Source: Alkalihalobacillus pseudalcaliphilus
GTDB lineage: Bacteria; Bacillota; Bacilli; Bacillales; Bacillaceae_D
DNA length: 64,000 nucleotides
Reading direction: 5' to 3'
Assembly (NCBI GenBank): GCA_001038565.1
Contig: LFJO01000005.1
Location: forward strand, 344,764-408,763
Made by a program: the position numbers and the translations under genes. The notes beneath the pieces are model-generated. The model searched no databases and had not been told where the DNA came from. It saw only the letters and a list, made by a program, of their open reading frames with translations. Shown one piece after another: positions 17,381-26,439 of the stretch. How positions within the stretch are numbered: position 1 is the first letter of the stretch; each line of letters begins with the position of its first letter.

Positions 17381-18526
17381 ATGATCGTGAAAATTCATAT
17401 TGTCCAAAAAGGAGAATCTCTTTGGAAAATAGCTCAAAAGCATGGAGTTAATTTTGAAGAATTAAAAAATGTGAACACACAACTAAGTAACCCAGATGTT
17501 TTAATGCCTGGCATGAAGGTGAAAATTCCAACTGGCAGTGTACCTGTAAAAAAAGAAGCACCGATATCGCCTCAAACTTTAATAAAAGAGCAACCTGTTG
17601 CTCCAGCTGTAAAGGAGCATCCTATTATGAAAAAAGAGCAACCGATTGCTCCAATTCAACAAATGCCTATACAGCAACAGCCAGCTTCGCCTAATTATGA
17701 GGCTAATATGAATGTATTTCTATATAACCCACAGCCTAAAAAAGTAATGCCAGCCAAAAAAGAGCAACCAGTTATTCAAGCGAAGGAAAAGCCGGTGGCA
17801 CCCAAACCAATAAAAGAAAAGCCGATCGCTAAGCCGCCAAAACCGCAACCTCAAGTACAACAAATGCCACAGATGCCTGTGCAACCACAAATGGAAGCAC
17901 CAGAATATTGTGAGCCAGTTATGCCGCAACCATGTCCACCGATGAATATGGTTCCAATTAGTCCTATGATGCCAGGTTGTGCTAATTGTGGGCACCCTGT
18001 TCAGCCTATGCCTTATGGTCAAAAAGGTCATTGGTTTGCTCCACCACCAATGCATCATCAAGGGCATCATCATTATGGGAATATGGGTGGTACTCAGATG
18101 CATCAATCAAAAGAGGAATGTGTGGTGGAACCTGTTCACCATCATCCGCCGGCCCAAACATTTCCATCGTTTAACCATCATTACCAACCAGACCATCATG
18201 GGAACGGAATGATGCCAATGCCGGGTCAAAACGGAAACGGAATGATGCCAATGCCGGGTCAAAACGGAAATGGAATGATGCCATTCCCAGGCCAAAACGG
18301 AAACGGAATGATGCCATTCCCAGGCCAAAACGGAAATGGAATGATGCCGATGCCAGGTCAAAACGGAAATGGAATGATGCCATTCCCAGGCCAAAATGGA
18401 ATGATGCCAATGCCTGGTAACCAAGCTGGAATGTTCCACAGTATTCAAGATCAATTTATGCCAAGACATCAGGAGCCAAAGGCGAATATGAAGCATTATA
18501 GTGAAGAAGACGATTATGAAGATTAA
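17381..18526 (+). CDS. safA: Spore coat morphogenetic protein SafA
   Basis: A 381-aa protein with an N-terminal LysM domain (about 1-50; HIVQKGESLWKIAQKHG) followed by long low-complexity Pro/Lys/Gln and His/Met-rich regions. LysM anchors SafA to the spore cortex-coat interface, where it organises inner-coat assembly. The position after nadA and before coxA, and the length (B. subtilis 387 aa), agree. ATG 17381 follows AGGAGGGA; an in-frame ATG at 17336 lies upstream of the promoter region and is rejected. The C-terminal third contains an 11-residue repeat described separately. The acidic tail is SEEDDYED. Confidence 0.9.
   Translation: MIVKIHIVQKGESLWKIAQKHGVNFEELKNVNTQLSNPDVLMPGMKVKIPTGSVPVKKEAPISPQTLIKEQPVAPAVKEHPIMKKEQPIAPIQQMPIQQQPASPNYEANMNVFLYNPQPKKVMPAKKEQPVIQAKEKPVAPKPIKEKPIAKPPKPQPQVQQMPQMPVQPQMEAPEYCEPVMPQPCPPMNMVPISPMMPGCANCGHPVQPMPYGQKGHWFAPPPMHHQGHHHYGNMGGTQMHQSKEECVVEPVHHHPPAQTFPSFNHHYQPDHHGNGMMPMPGQNGNGMMPMPGQNGNGMMPFPGQNGNGMMPFPGQNGNGMMPMPGQNGNGMMPFPGQNGMMPMPGNQAGMFHSIQDQFMPRHQEPKANMKHYSEEDDYED
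18200..18420 (+). repeat. 33-bp in-frame tandem repeat inside safA
   Basis: Six copies of an 11-residue unit GNGMMP(M/F)PGQN and a shortened seventh (GMMPMPGN). Nucleotide copies are nearly identical (for example CCGGGTCAAAACGGAAACGG), which suggests recent slippage or recombination. It makes the coat protein locally glycine-, methionine- and proline-rich. Confidence 0.95.
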
Positions 18527-18529
18527 AAG

Positions 18530-18555
18530 AGCAGCCTCATGAGCTGCTTTTTTTA
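18530..18555 (+). terminator. Intrinsic terminator after safA
   Basis: AGCAGC pairs with GCTGCT around CTCATGA, followed by T7. Confidence 0.85.
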
Positions 18556-18668
18556 TTACTTAAGAAAATGTTGCGAAGATGAAAACTTTTTTATTCCTGT
18601 TAAAAATTTAATGCAAAACCCAATAAACTCCATGGTACGTAAGATGTAACAGACTAAAATGTAGTTTG

Positions 18669-18700
18669 GAAAGCCACCATATTAGTGAAAGGGGGCTTTC
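18669..18700 (+). promoter_or_regulatory. Hairpin overlapping the coxA ribosome site
   Basis: GAAAGCC (18669-18675) pairs with GGCTTTC (18694-18700). The right arm overlaps the end of the Shine-Dalgarno AAAGGGGG (18688-18695), so the structure could hide the ribosome site. A regulatory effect is inference. Confidence 0.45.
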
Positions 18701-18704
18701 AAAT

Positions 18705-19550
18705 ATGAGAAAATTTGCTTTGTCAATTGCATCTGTTATGGTGCTAGCAAGTAGTTTAGTCGCTTGTAATAATACGGATCAAGCGGGTGTACGAAATCAT
18801 TCCATTACAGGGATGGAAATGAGTGAGACGCGTCATGAAATGAATGGCCACCGTACGAATACTTTTTCTAATAAAGGGTATTATGGTGGTTCAGAATTTG
18901 GATCAACTCAAGCACCGAGTCAAGACAATCAAAACACTTATGGACCAAAAGGTTTTGGGCACAGTCCTTATCGTATGAACAATAATCAAATTGGTCATCA
19001 TGATAAGCGTAGTGGTTTTTGGACGAATGGTGTAACCGGTAATGACCGTGCTCGTATGGTTGATGAGAATGGTGTTGTCAATAAGCGTGCCAATCATCGC
19101 AACTTTGGTGTCCGTAATTCTCATCATAATGGTATGAATGTTGAGAATTTCCGCGGTAACCATTCAATTGGTCGTGATCACAACACTGGATTAAGAGCAA
19201 CTCAAACACATCGTGGTCAAGCCGCATCTAAAATTGCTAAGCATGTAGAAGCTATTGATGGTGTAAATGAATCCCATGTTATTATTCATGGTAATGATAT
19301 TGTGGTTGCAGTTGATGGTAACGTTCAAGGTACAGAAGATAAAATCAAACGAACAGTACGAGGGTTAACAAACGGAGACCGTGATATACATGTGGTGACA
19401 GATAAAGACATGTATGGTCGAGTTCAAGGTTTGAATAACCAACTTCGTCAAGGCACCGGTGAAGCTGTTGATGAAATCGGCTCAACGTTTGAAGCCATGT
19501 TAAAAGATATTGGACGTGCCGTCCAACGACCTTTTGAACGTACACGATAA
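18705..19550 (+). CDS. coxA: CoxA-like spore cortex lipoprotein (YhcN/YlaJ family)
   Basis: A 281-aa lipoprotein. The signal peptide MRKFALSIASVMVLASSLVAC ends in lipobox LVAC with the lipidated cysteine at 21. A long Asn/His/Gly-rich linker follows. The C-terminal YhcN/YlaJ domain (about 165-280) contains KIAKHVEAIDGVNESHVIIH and DIVVAVDGNV. It sits between safA and bofC as in B. subtilis, where CoxA (YrbB) is a cortex-associated spore protein. It is longer than B. subtilis CoxA (198 aa), the excess being linker. ATG 18705 with AAAGGGGG is chosen over TTG 18666. Confidence 0.85.
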   Translation: MRKFALSIASVMVLASSLVACNNTDQAGVRNHSITGMEMSETRHEMNGHRTNTFSNKGYYGGSEFGSTQAPSQDNQNTYGPKGFGHSPYRMNNNQIGHHDKRSGFWTNGVTGNDRARMVDENGVVNKRANHRNFGVRNSHHNGMNVENFRGNHSIGRDHNTGLRATQTHRGQAASKIAKHVEAIDGVNESHVIIHGNDIVVAVDGNVQGTEDKIKRTVRGLTNGDRDIHVVTDKDMYGRVQGLNNQLRQGTGEAVDEIGSTFEAMLKDIGRAVQRPFERTR

Positions 19551-19582
19551 TTTGAACATTTGATTTCAACCTTTCTAAAATG

Positions 19583-19636
19583 AATGAACAAGGCCATTTA
19601 TGGGAACGCTGAACCCATAAATGGTTCATTTTTTTT
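19583..19636 (+). terminator. Intrinsic terminator after coxA
   Basis: CCATTTATGGG pairs with CCCATAAATGG, extended outward by AATGAAC/TTCATT, followed by T8. Confidence 0.9.
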
Positions 19637-19658
19637 ATAAAAGGATAGGTGGAGACAA

Positions 19659-20237
19659 ATGAAAATCATTAAATTTTTAATCAACAAAAAAGAATATCCT
19701 ATTATCCTTGGCTTGTTGTTTTTTATAGGGCTAAGTTGGTTTTTATTATTGGATCAAGAAGATGTAGTCGAACCAAGTGATCATAGTACTTTAGATGTTC
19801 GAGAAGAGAAAACCGTTGGAGCCTATGCTCCGTTGACAATGAAGGTTGTCTTAGAACGGCTTTATTTAGATGGAAATGTGCAGAAGGAAGTCATTGAGGA
19901 AACGATTTGGTCCATGGAAGACTTTTGGGCCCAGTATGAGGGTTGGGATCTAATTGACCAGAATCAAGATGAAATGGTTTTTCAAACAGAAGTAGATGAT
20001 GTTTCTCCCATTGTTAAAATTAATGGCTTTTTTGGTTTAACAGACGATAATTATTTACACATTTATGAAGGTATACCAGAAGAAGACCAAATTATTCATT
20101 CGTTTTTTCAGATTGATACCGAAAAACTTGAAACGAAACAGTATCAGCAATTAAAAGAAGGGGTTCGGATTCAAGATAAAGCTCATTTTCAAAAGGTTAT
20201 TGATATGTTAAGGGCTATGCAAAAAGAAGAAAGCTAA
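19659..20237 (+). CDS. bofC: BofC, bypass-of-forespore protein C
   Basis: A 192-aa protein with a short cytoplasmic start and one hydrophobic signal/anchor (about 14-31; YPIILGLLFFIGLSWFLLL), then an exported domain. In B. subtilis BofC is a forespore-made intermembrane protein that restrains the SpoIVB protease and so times pro-sigma-K processing. Identification rests on the N-terminal beta region VVLERLYLDGNVQKEVIEET, the FFGLTDDNYLHIYEG segment and the position before ruvA. The stretch GGTGGAG supports ATG 19659. It is slightly longer than B. subtilis BofC (about 170 aa). Confidence 0.85.
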   Translation: MKIIKFLINKKEYPIILGLLFFIGLSWFLLLDQEDVVEPSDHSTLDVREEKTVGAYAPLTMKVVLERLYLDGNVQKEVIEETIWSMEDFWAQYEGWDLIDQNQDEMVFQTEVDDVSPIVKINGFFGLTDDNYLHIYEGIPEEDQIIHSFFQIDTEKLETKQYQQLKEGVRIQDKAHFQKVIDMLRAMQKEES

Positions 20238-20281
20238 TTGTATGGTTATAGCTCGAGGCAAGAGGAACGAATAACTTTTCT

Positions 20282-20320
20282 AAAGCACAAAGACACGTAT
20301 AAGGTGATTTGTGCTTTTTT
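20282..20320 (+). terminator. Intrinsic terminator after bofC
   Basis: AAAGCACAAA pairs with TTTGTGCTTT, followed by T6. The T-tract continues directly into TTTTGTATGAAAGTTAG, the end motif of the dispersed repeat family. Confidence 0.88.
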
Positions 20321-20370
20321 GTATGAAAGTTAGTACTCATTTCTCGAGATAACTTGACATTTCGGTCTTT

Positions 20371-20502
20371 GTTTTTGGTCCGTTTTTGAAAATAGAAATG
20401 ACCTCACAGACGAATGAATTCGTCTGAAGGTTCATTTCTATTTTCAAAACTTCACGCAGTCGCGTGAAGTAGCCAAGCAAGCTTGGCTAACGGTCCAAAA
20501 AC
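20371..20502. other. Multi-stem structured intergenic sequence (possible structured RNA)
   Basis: Outer arms GTTTTTGGTCCG (20371-20382) and CGGTCCAAAAAC (20491-20502) pair with one mismatch. They enclose a long stem GAAAATAGAAATGA/TCATTTCTATTTTC capped by CAGACGAAT/ATTCGTCTG, then TTCACGC/GCGTGAA, then TAGCCAAGC/GCTTGGCTA. This closed three-branch fold has no ORF and no clear promoter. Both strands fold equally, so the strand is unknown. It lies in the 1.15-kb gap between bofC and ruvA. Confidence 0.65.
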
Positions 20503-20589
20503 ACTTGGATTTTAGATGCTAATCCTGATGAGTTATTACTCTCTCTTTTTTTTTGTTGGTGGTGGCTGTTTGTCAGTGCGCTGAATCTT

Positions 20590-20695
20590 TTTAGGAAAGC
20601 TCTTGCGAGCTCCTTTCTAAAAAGCGGCGGGGTTACGGCAAAATGTGAGAATCCTCAAAACCGTTATGAATGAAAAACCACCAGTTAAAGAACAA
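20590..20695. repeat. Hairpin plus repeat block also found inverted near 39.5 kb
   Basis: A hairpin CTTTTTAGgAAAG-AGCTC/GAGCT-CTTTCTAAAAAG occupies 20588-20625. It is followed by GGGTTACGGC ... GAATCCTCAAAACCGTTATG ... CCACCAGTTAAAG. The latter (about 20630-20690) matches the reverse complement of 39470-39537 with few differences. Confidence 0.7.
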
Positions 20696-20699
20696 AATC

Positions 20700-20766
20700 A
20701 CACTTTCATATTTGTTGGTGGCGTAAGTGAATCTGTGCTTCACCATGTGAGTTTTGTATGAAAGTT
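20700..20766 (+). repeat. TATGAAAG-family palindromic repeat, full copy
   Basis: CACTTTCATATTTGTTGGTG, GCGTAAGTGAAT, GCTTCACCATGTG, GTTTTGTATGAAAGTT. The ends CTTTCATA/TATGAAAG are inverted and the centre can form a second stem. Copies occur at 21240, 39151 (inverted), 3161 (inverted, partial) and 45682. Confidence 0.8.
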
Positions 20767-21196
20767 ACCCTAAAGGTGATGGGCACTTCTTCGAAAATCG
20801 GTGCCCTTTCCTCCTGCAGGAGTTGGCCCCAATCCCTCCGCTAGGGTTCGTGCAGGCTTCTTGGTTAGTGAGTTTCTCTCATATAAAACTTGCATGATAA
20901 CTTGCTAAGCAACTCATCACCACAAAAACGAAAGTTGGATATTGTTATTGGCTCGGTGGCTCCTCATTCACTTTGTTTTTGTTGTTATTTACTTTAATGA
21001 AAGTTATTTGTATTTGAGAATGAGCAGTCACCTAGCGGACGAAAACATGCGGAGACTCCCATGGGGGGTAGTGGCAGAGCTGAAATCCACTAGCGAAGCT
21101 AGTTAGTTCGGCGCCACCCCATAGGACGCGGAGCATGATTTTCGGTAGCGGCAATTAGTGCTCCACATTTCAGCGTTAGTCAACTTTCATACAAAA
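20752..21196. repeat. Dispersed element with 15-bp terminal inverted repeats (element C)
   Basis: TTTTGTATGAAAGTT (20752-20766) and AACTTTCATACAAAA (21182-21196) are perfect inverted repeats bounding 445 bp with no ORF of note. The right 250 bp (GGTGGCTC-TCATTCACTTTG ... GTGGCAGAGCTGAAATCC ... GGAGCATGATTTTCGGTAGC) recur at 32396-32636 with about three-quarters identity by eye. The layout resembles a non-autonomous, MITE-like element; no transposase is present in the window. Confidence 0.75.
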
Positions 21197-21235
21197 TAAA
21201 TAAAAAGTTATCAAAATCCGTTTAGTAAAGAAAAA

Positions 21236-21307
21236 ACACTACTTTCATATTTGTTGGTGGTGAAGTGAATAAATAGGACTTCACTTCACCATAAGCGTTT
21301 TGTATGT
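21236..21307 (+). repeat. TATGAAAG-family palindromic repeat, second copy
   Basis: CACTACTTTCATATTTGTTG, GTGGTGAAGTGAAT, GGACTTCACTTCACCATAAG, CGTTTTGTATG. It has a strong inner stem GTGAAGTGAA/TTCACTTCAC. It lies about 75 bases before the ruvA start. Confidence 0.8.
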
Positions 21308-21384
21308 GTGTAAAAAGCTATTCGGGAGATGGGGGATATGCTAAAATAGAAATAAATGTTCGTATTTAGAGGAGAGTTTATCAA

Positions 21385-21996
21385 TTGATAGAATATGTAT
21401 CAGGAAAATTAGTGAGTGTAGAAACGCCATATATCGTTATTGACCATCACGGATTGGGTTATCAAGTTTTTTGTGCGAATCCATTTGTATTTGAGAAGAG
21501 TATGAATGAGCACATTCAAGTTTATACCTATCATTATGTGAAGGAAGATTTAATCCGTTTGTTTGGATTTCAGTCAAAGTCAGAACGAGACTTGTTTGAG
21601 AAGCTCTTAAATGTATCAGGTATTGGACCAAAAGGTGCCTTAGCCATTTTGGCTTCAGGACAGCCTGATCAAGTCGTCTCAGCCATTGAATCAGAAGATG
21701 AAGCTTTTTTAGTCAAGTTCCCTGGTGTTGGTAAAAAAACAGCAAGGCAAATTATCCTTGATTTAAAAGGTAAATTAGAAGAATTTACGATTACATTATT
21801 AACGCCTGCTGCTGACGTAAAAAGAACGGCGAAAGTCACAGCAAATAATGAGGCTTTGGAAGAAGCATTTGAAGCGTTGCGTGCTTTAGGTTACGTAGAA
21901 AAGGAACTCAAAAAGGTGCGACCAACATTATCAGAGGAAACCCTCTCAACAGATGCCTATATAAGAAAAGCGTTACAGCTTATGCTTAAAGCGTAA
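21385..21996 (+). CDS. ruvA: Holliday junction helicase subunit RuvA
   Basis: A 203-aa junction-binding subunit. Domain I (OB fold) begins [28 protein letters not shown]. Domain II has two helix-hairpin-helix motifs ([16 protein letters not shown] at about 74-89 and [20 protein letters not shown]). The C-terminal domain III contacts RuvB. Translation starts at TTG 21385 behind AGAGGAGAG. RuvB starts 14 bases downstream, and the two drive branch migration of recombination intermediates. Confidence 0.96.
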   Translation: MIEYVSGKLVSVETPYIVIDHHGLGYQVFCANPFVFEKSMNEHIQVYTYHYVKEDLIRLFGFQSKSERDLFEKLLNVSGIGPKGALAILASGQPDQVVSAIESEDEAFLVKFPGVGKKTARQIILDLKGKLEEFTITLLTPAADVKRTAKVTANNEALEEAFEALRALGYVEKELKKVRPTLSEETLSTDAYIRKALQLMLKA

Positions 21997-22010
21997 AAGG
22001 AGGTAAAGTC

Positions 22011-23012
22011 ATGGAAGAGAGAATGGTTTCGGCCAGTCAGCAGTGGGAGGATCAAACCGCTGAACAATCAGTGAGACCATTACGCTTATTAGATTATATT
22101 GGTCAAGAGGATGTTAAGAAAAATTTAGAAGTATTTATAGAGGCTGCTAAAATGAGAGAGGAAAGCCTCGATCATGTCTTATTGTACGGTCCTCCTGGGC
22201 TTGGAAAAACAACGTTATCAACGATTATTGCAAATGAAATGGATGTACAAATTCGAACGACGTCTGGCCCGGCTATTGAGAGACCGGGTGATTTAGCAGC
22301 CATTTTAACGGCTCTAGAACCAGGTGATGTACTTTTTATAGATGAAATTCATCGATTAAATCGGATCGTCGAAGAGGTATTATACCCGGCAATGGAGGAT
22401 TTCTGTCTCGATATTGTGATTGGTAAAGGACCTACAGCACGTTCAGTGCGGTTAGATTTACCTCCTTTTACGTTAGTCGGTGCTACAACGAGGGCTGGTA
22501 TGCTCTCAGCTCCTTTACGCGATCGTTTTGGGGTTTTAGCCCGACTTGAGTTTTATAACGTGGATGAATTAACACAAATTGTCAAGCGGACGGCAGACGT
22601 ATTAGATATTGAAATGGACCACGAAGCGGCAATAGAAATGGCAAGTAGATCGCGTGGCACACCAAGGATTGCCAATCGCCTTTTACGGAGGGTGAGGGAC
22701 TTTGCCCAAGTGCAGGCAGATGGGGCTGTTTCCTATGAAATTGCCAGTCATGCTTTGCAAAAACTTCAAGTTGATGAATTAGGACTCGATCATATCGATC
22801 ATAAACTTTTATTTGCGATGATGGACCGATTTAATGGTGGTCCAGTTGGTATTGAAACGATTTCTTCGACCATTGGGGAAGAGGCTGATACGATTGAAGA
22901 TGTCTATGAACCATATCTTTTACAGATTGGATTTATTCAAAGAACACCACGTGGACGAATTCTGACGCCGTTATGTTATCAGCATTTTCAACGGGAGGAA
23001 CCATCGAAATGA
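22011..23012 (+). CDS. ruvB: Holliday junction branch-migration motor RuvB
   Basis: A 333-aa AAA+ ATPase. Walker A is [12 protein letters not shown] (about 57-68), Walker [10 protein letters not shown] near 110, an arginine-finger region follows, and sensor 2 is [14 protein letters not shown]. The C-terminal winged helix contains [16 protein letters not shown] and [19 protein letters not shown] precedes ATG 22011. The stop overlaps the start of the next gene (ATGA). Confidence 0.97.
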   Translation: MEERMVSASQQWEDQTAEQSVRPLRLLDYIGQEDVKKNLEVFIEAAKMREESLDHVLLYGPPGLGKTTLSTIIANEMDVQIRTTSGPAIERPGDLAAILTALEPGDVLFIDEIHRLNRIVEEVLYPAMEDFCLDIVIGKGPTARSVRLDLPPFTLVGATTRAGMLSAPLRDRFGVLARLEFYNVDELTQIVKRTADVLDIEMDHEAAIEMASRSRGTPRIANRLLRRVRDFAQVQADGAVSYEIASHALQKLQVDELGLDHIDHKLLFAMMDRFNGGPVGIETISSTIGEEADTIEDVYEPYLLQIGFIQRTPRGRILTPLCYQHFQREEPSK

Positions 23013-23227
23013 ATACCATCCCTAAGTTCATTATTACGATTGGAGTCGTTTTGATTGTAGTCGGCATTTTGTGGCAACTATTTGGACGTTTTATCCCACT
23101 TGGCAAGCTACCAGGTGATATTGTCATTAAAGGAGAGAATACAAGCTTTTATTTTCCTGTTGTTACATGTCTACTTATAAGTGTGGTACTGTCACTTATT
23201 TTTATTTTGATTGGTCGCTTTCGCTAA
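23009..23227 (+). CDS. DUF2905 family small membrane protein
   Basis: A 72-aa protein with two predicted membrane helices (about 5-23 and 47-68) separated by [20 protein letters not shown], the DUF2905 signature. Function is unknown. It is routinely found after ruvB in Bacilli. The ATG at 23009 shares ATGA with the ruvB stop and follows GGGAGGA, so a longer in-frame start inside ruvB (22973) is not favoured. Confidence 0.85.
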   Translation: MNTIPKFIITIGVVLIVVGILWQLFGRFIPLGKLPGDIVIKGENTSFYFPVVTCLLISVVLSLIFILIGRFR

Positions 23228-23231
23228 ACTC

Positions 23232-23260
23232 TTGATTAATTGTTAAAGTTTCGATAAAAT
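23232..23260 (+). promoter_or_regulatory. Sigma-A promoter of queA-tgt-yajC
   Basis: TTGATT, 17 bp, TAAAAT. The predicted start is near 23267, which argues against an ATG at 23268 being the queA start. Confidence 0.65.
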
Positions 23261-23306
23261 TATTAAGATGCCCAATTTTGAACGGATAGAAAAGGTGACC
23301 TTACGA

Positions 23307-24350
23307 ATGCACGTAGAAGATTTTGATTTTCATTTACCTGAACATTTAATCGCACAGACGCCGCTACAAGACCGAACGGCGTCTCGTTTGCTTGTCTTAA
23401 ATAAACAAACTGGAGAGATTCAGGACGATCATTTTCCTGATGTTTTAGCTTATCTTCAACCTGGAGATTGTTTGGTATTAAACGATACCCGCGTTTTACC
23501 AGCAAGGTTATTTGGTGTAAAAGCCGAGACCGGTGCTAAGGTTGAGGTTTTATTACTAAAGCAAGTAGAAGGTAATAGTTGGGAAACATTAGTAAAGCCC
23601 GCTAAACGGGTGAAGGTTGGAACAGAGCTTGACTTTGGTGAAGGCATGTTAAAAGCTCGATGTACGGAAGAGTTAGAACATGGTGGCCGTGTGATGGAGT
23701 TGCATTTTGAAGGCATTTTGCATGAAGTGTTAGATAAGCTTGGAGAAATGCCGCTACCACCGTATATTCGTGAACAACTTGATGACCGCGAACGTTATCA
23801 AACCGTGTTTGCTGAAAAGAGGGGTTCTGCAGCGGCCCCGACTGCTGGGTTACACTGGACGGAAGATTTACTAGCAGAAGTAAAAAAGATGGGAATTCAA
23901 ATCGCTAAAATTACGTTACATGTTGGTTTAGGTACTTTTAGACCAGTGAGTGTGGATTCTTTAACTGACCATGCTATGCATGCAGAATTTTATGAAATGA
24001 GTAAAGAAACGGCTGGAATCTTAACAGCAACACAAAAAAATGGCGGTAAAATTATAGCAGTAGGGACAACCTCTGCAAGAACACTTGAAACCATTATGCA
24101 AGAGCACGGTCGTTTTTGTGAGGCATCAGGATGGACCTCTATCTTTATTTACCCGGGGTTTCAATTCAAAGGGTTAGATGCTTTATTAACCAATTTCCAC
24201 TTACCCAAGTCAACATTAGTTATGTTAGTGAGTGCCCTTGCGGGTCGGGAAAATGTATTACATGCCTATCATCACGCCATTTCAGCTCAGTACAGATTTT
24301 TTAGTTTTGGCGATGCGATGCTCATTACTGACCGGAATCGAGAAAAATAA
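23307..24350 (+). CDS. queA: S-adenosylmethionine:tRNA ribosyltransferase-isomerase
   Basis: A 347-aa enzyme that transfers and isomerises the ribose of SAM onto 7-aminomethyl-7-deazaguanine in tRNA, giving epoxyqueuosine. Landmarks are the N-terminal [62 protein letters not shown] and the C-terminal [19 protein letters not shown] 23307 with AAGGTGA at 23292-23298 matches homologous N-termini. It operates in the same pathway as tgt, 31 bases downstream. Confidence 0.96.
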   Translation: MHVEDFDFHLPEHLIAQTPLQDRTASRLLVLNKQTGEIQDDHFPDVLAYLQPGDCLVLNDTRVLPARLFGVKAETGAKVEVLLLKQVEGNSWETLVKPAKRVKVGTELDFGEGMLKARCTEELEHGGRVMELHFEGILHEVLDKLGEMPLPPYIREQLDDRERYQTVFAEKRGSAAAPTAGLHWTEDLLAEVKKMGIQIAKITLHVGLGTFRPVSVDSLTDHAMHAEFYEMSKETAGILTATQKNGGKIIAVGTTSARTLETIMQEHGRFCEASGWTSIFIYPGFQFKGLDALLTNFHLPKSTLVMLVSALAGRENVLHAYHHAISAQYRFFSFGDAMLITDRNREK

Positions 24351-24381
24351 TAAGAAGGTTTTTGAAGGAGGATTTACTTAG

Positions 24382-25521
<1,140 letters not shown>

Positions 25522-25567
25522 TCATATATAAAGATAAGTTTTACTAAATGAAAGGGGTGAATAAAGA

Positions 25568-25831
25568 ATGGAAATGTTAATTTCTTTACTGCCATTAATT
25601 TTAATGTTTGTCGTATTTTATTTCTTATTAATTCGACCGCAACAAAAGAAACAGAAACAAATTCGTGAAATGCACAGCGCGTTATCGCGTGGTGACAAAA
25701 TTATTACAATCGGTGGATTACACGGAACGATTGACGCTGTTGATGATGAAGTGATGGTTATCTTAGTTAATGATAATCGTAAGCTTACATTTGACAAATC
25801 AGCAGTACGTGAAGTAGTTAATCCTGACTGA
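25568..25831 (+). CDS. yajC: Preprotein translocase accessory subunit YajC
   Basis: An 87-aa single-span membrane protein (helix about 3-23, LISLLPLILMFVVFYFLLIR) with the RPQQKKQKQ motif and a cytoplasmic domain containing GDKIITIGGLHGTI. It associates with SecDF-YidC at the Sec translocon; secD and secF lie 3.5 kb downstream. Ribosome site AAAGGGGTGA. Confidence 0.93.
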   Translation: MEMLISLLPLILMFVVFYFLLIRPQQKKQKQIREMHSALSRGDKIITIGGLHGTIDAVDDEVMVILVNDNRKLTFDKSAVREVVNPD

Positions 25832-25843
25832 TGAACCAAAAGT

Positions 25844-25882
25844 AGCTGACAAGTGGGACTTCCCATGCTTGTCAGCTTTTTT
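25844..25882. terminator. Bidirectional terminator between yajC and the yrzE-like gene
   Basis: AGCTGACAAG pairs with CTTGTCAGCT, with an inner GGG/CCC stem and T6 on the + strand. The convergent gene ends 2 bases beyond. Confidence 0.88.
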
Positions 25883-25883
25883 A

Positions 25884-26267
25884 TTAGGAATGACCGCCAA
25901 ATAAATTAACTCCTACCATACCTCCAAATGCACCACATACGATATATGCGCCATGAAATAAATATTGCTCAAGTGTAAAGCTTTGATCAAACCCAAGAAA
26001 CTGGACGAAAAATGTAATCAGGCAAAAAACAAGTGTGGTTGTGGCACCGATTAAAAGCCCCTTGGACTTTGATTTTGCACCGGCGGCAATTCCGCCAATT
26101 AAAATGGTTATAAAGGCAACGATTTTTGTGACTAAACTTAATGACTCCTCAGTCAACTGTGTCAATGACAAAATCGTTGCAGCTATTAGACTAAACACAA
26201 CTGCTATAGAAAAAATGGTGAGTAATCCAATTAGTATAGCTGGAAAAAAGTGACGATACGACTCCAC
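25884..26267 (-). CDS. yrzE: TIGR04086 family membrane protein (YrzE-like)
   Basis: A 127-aa protein with four predicted membrane helices (about 8-30, 43-63, 68-90, 103-123) and small-residue-rich segments GGIAAGAKSKSKGLLIG and GAFGGMVGVNLFGG typical of the family. Function is unknown. Its place between yajC and the DUF421 gene matches B. subtilis. It is read against its neighbours and shares the bidirectional terminator with yajC. Confidence 0.8.
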   Translation of the reverse strand: MESYRHFFPAILIGLLTIFSIAVVFSLIAATILSLTQLTEESLSLVTKIVAFITILIGGIAAGAKSKSKGLLIGATTTLVFCLITFFVQFLGFDQSFTLEQYLFHGAYIVCGAFGGMVGVNLFGGHS

Positions 26268-26343
26268 AATACTTCCCCCTCTCGGTTCTCATATAACAGC
26301 TTATTCAGGCTTGTTCAAAAAAATGATTTCAATTACGAATTTG

Positions 26344-26391
26344 CCTCATTCGTTTTTCCAAAAGCTACATGGTACAAAAAAATGAATGAGG
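26344..26391. promoter_or_regulatory. Inverted repeat upstream of the yrbG-like gene
   Basis: CCTCATTCGTTTTT and AAAAAATGAATGAGG form an imperfect 14-bp stem with an 18-base loop. It could be an operator or a terminator; I cannot tell. Confidence 0.3.
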
Positions 26392-26439
26392 ACAAACTAA
26401 AGGTAAAATCAATCATATTTGTAAAAGGGGAGAAAGTTA

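Noticed and set aside
17720-18496. Long His/Trp-rich frames on the minus strand opposite safA
   Set aside because: They are antisense images of the repetitive Pro/Gln/Met codons of safA, with no ribosome site and composition unlike any real protein.
20371-20502. A tRNA or tmRNA in the bofC-ruvA gap
   Set aside because: The multibranch shape is suggestive, but there is no T-loop consensus, no 7-5-5-5 stem pattern and no CCA-compatible acceptor end.
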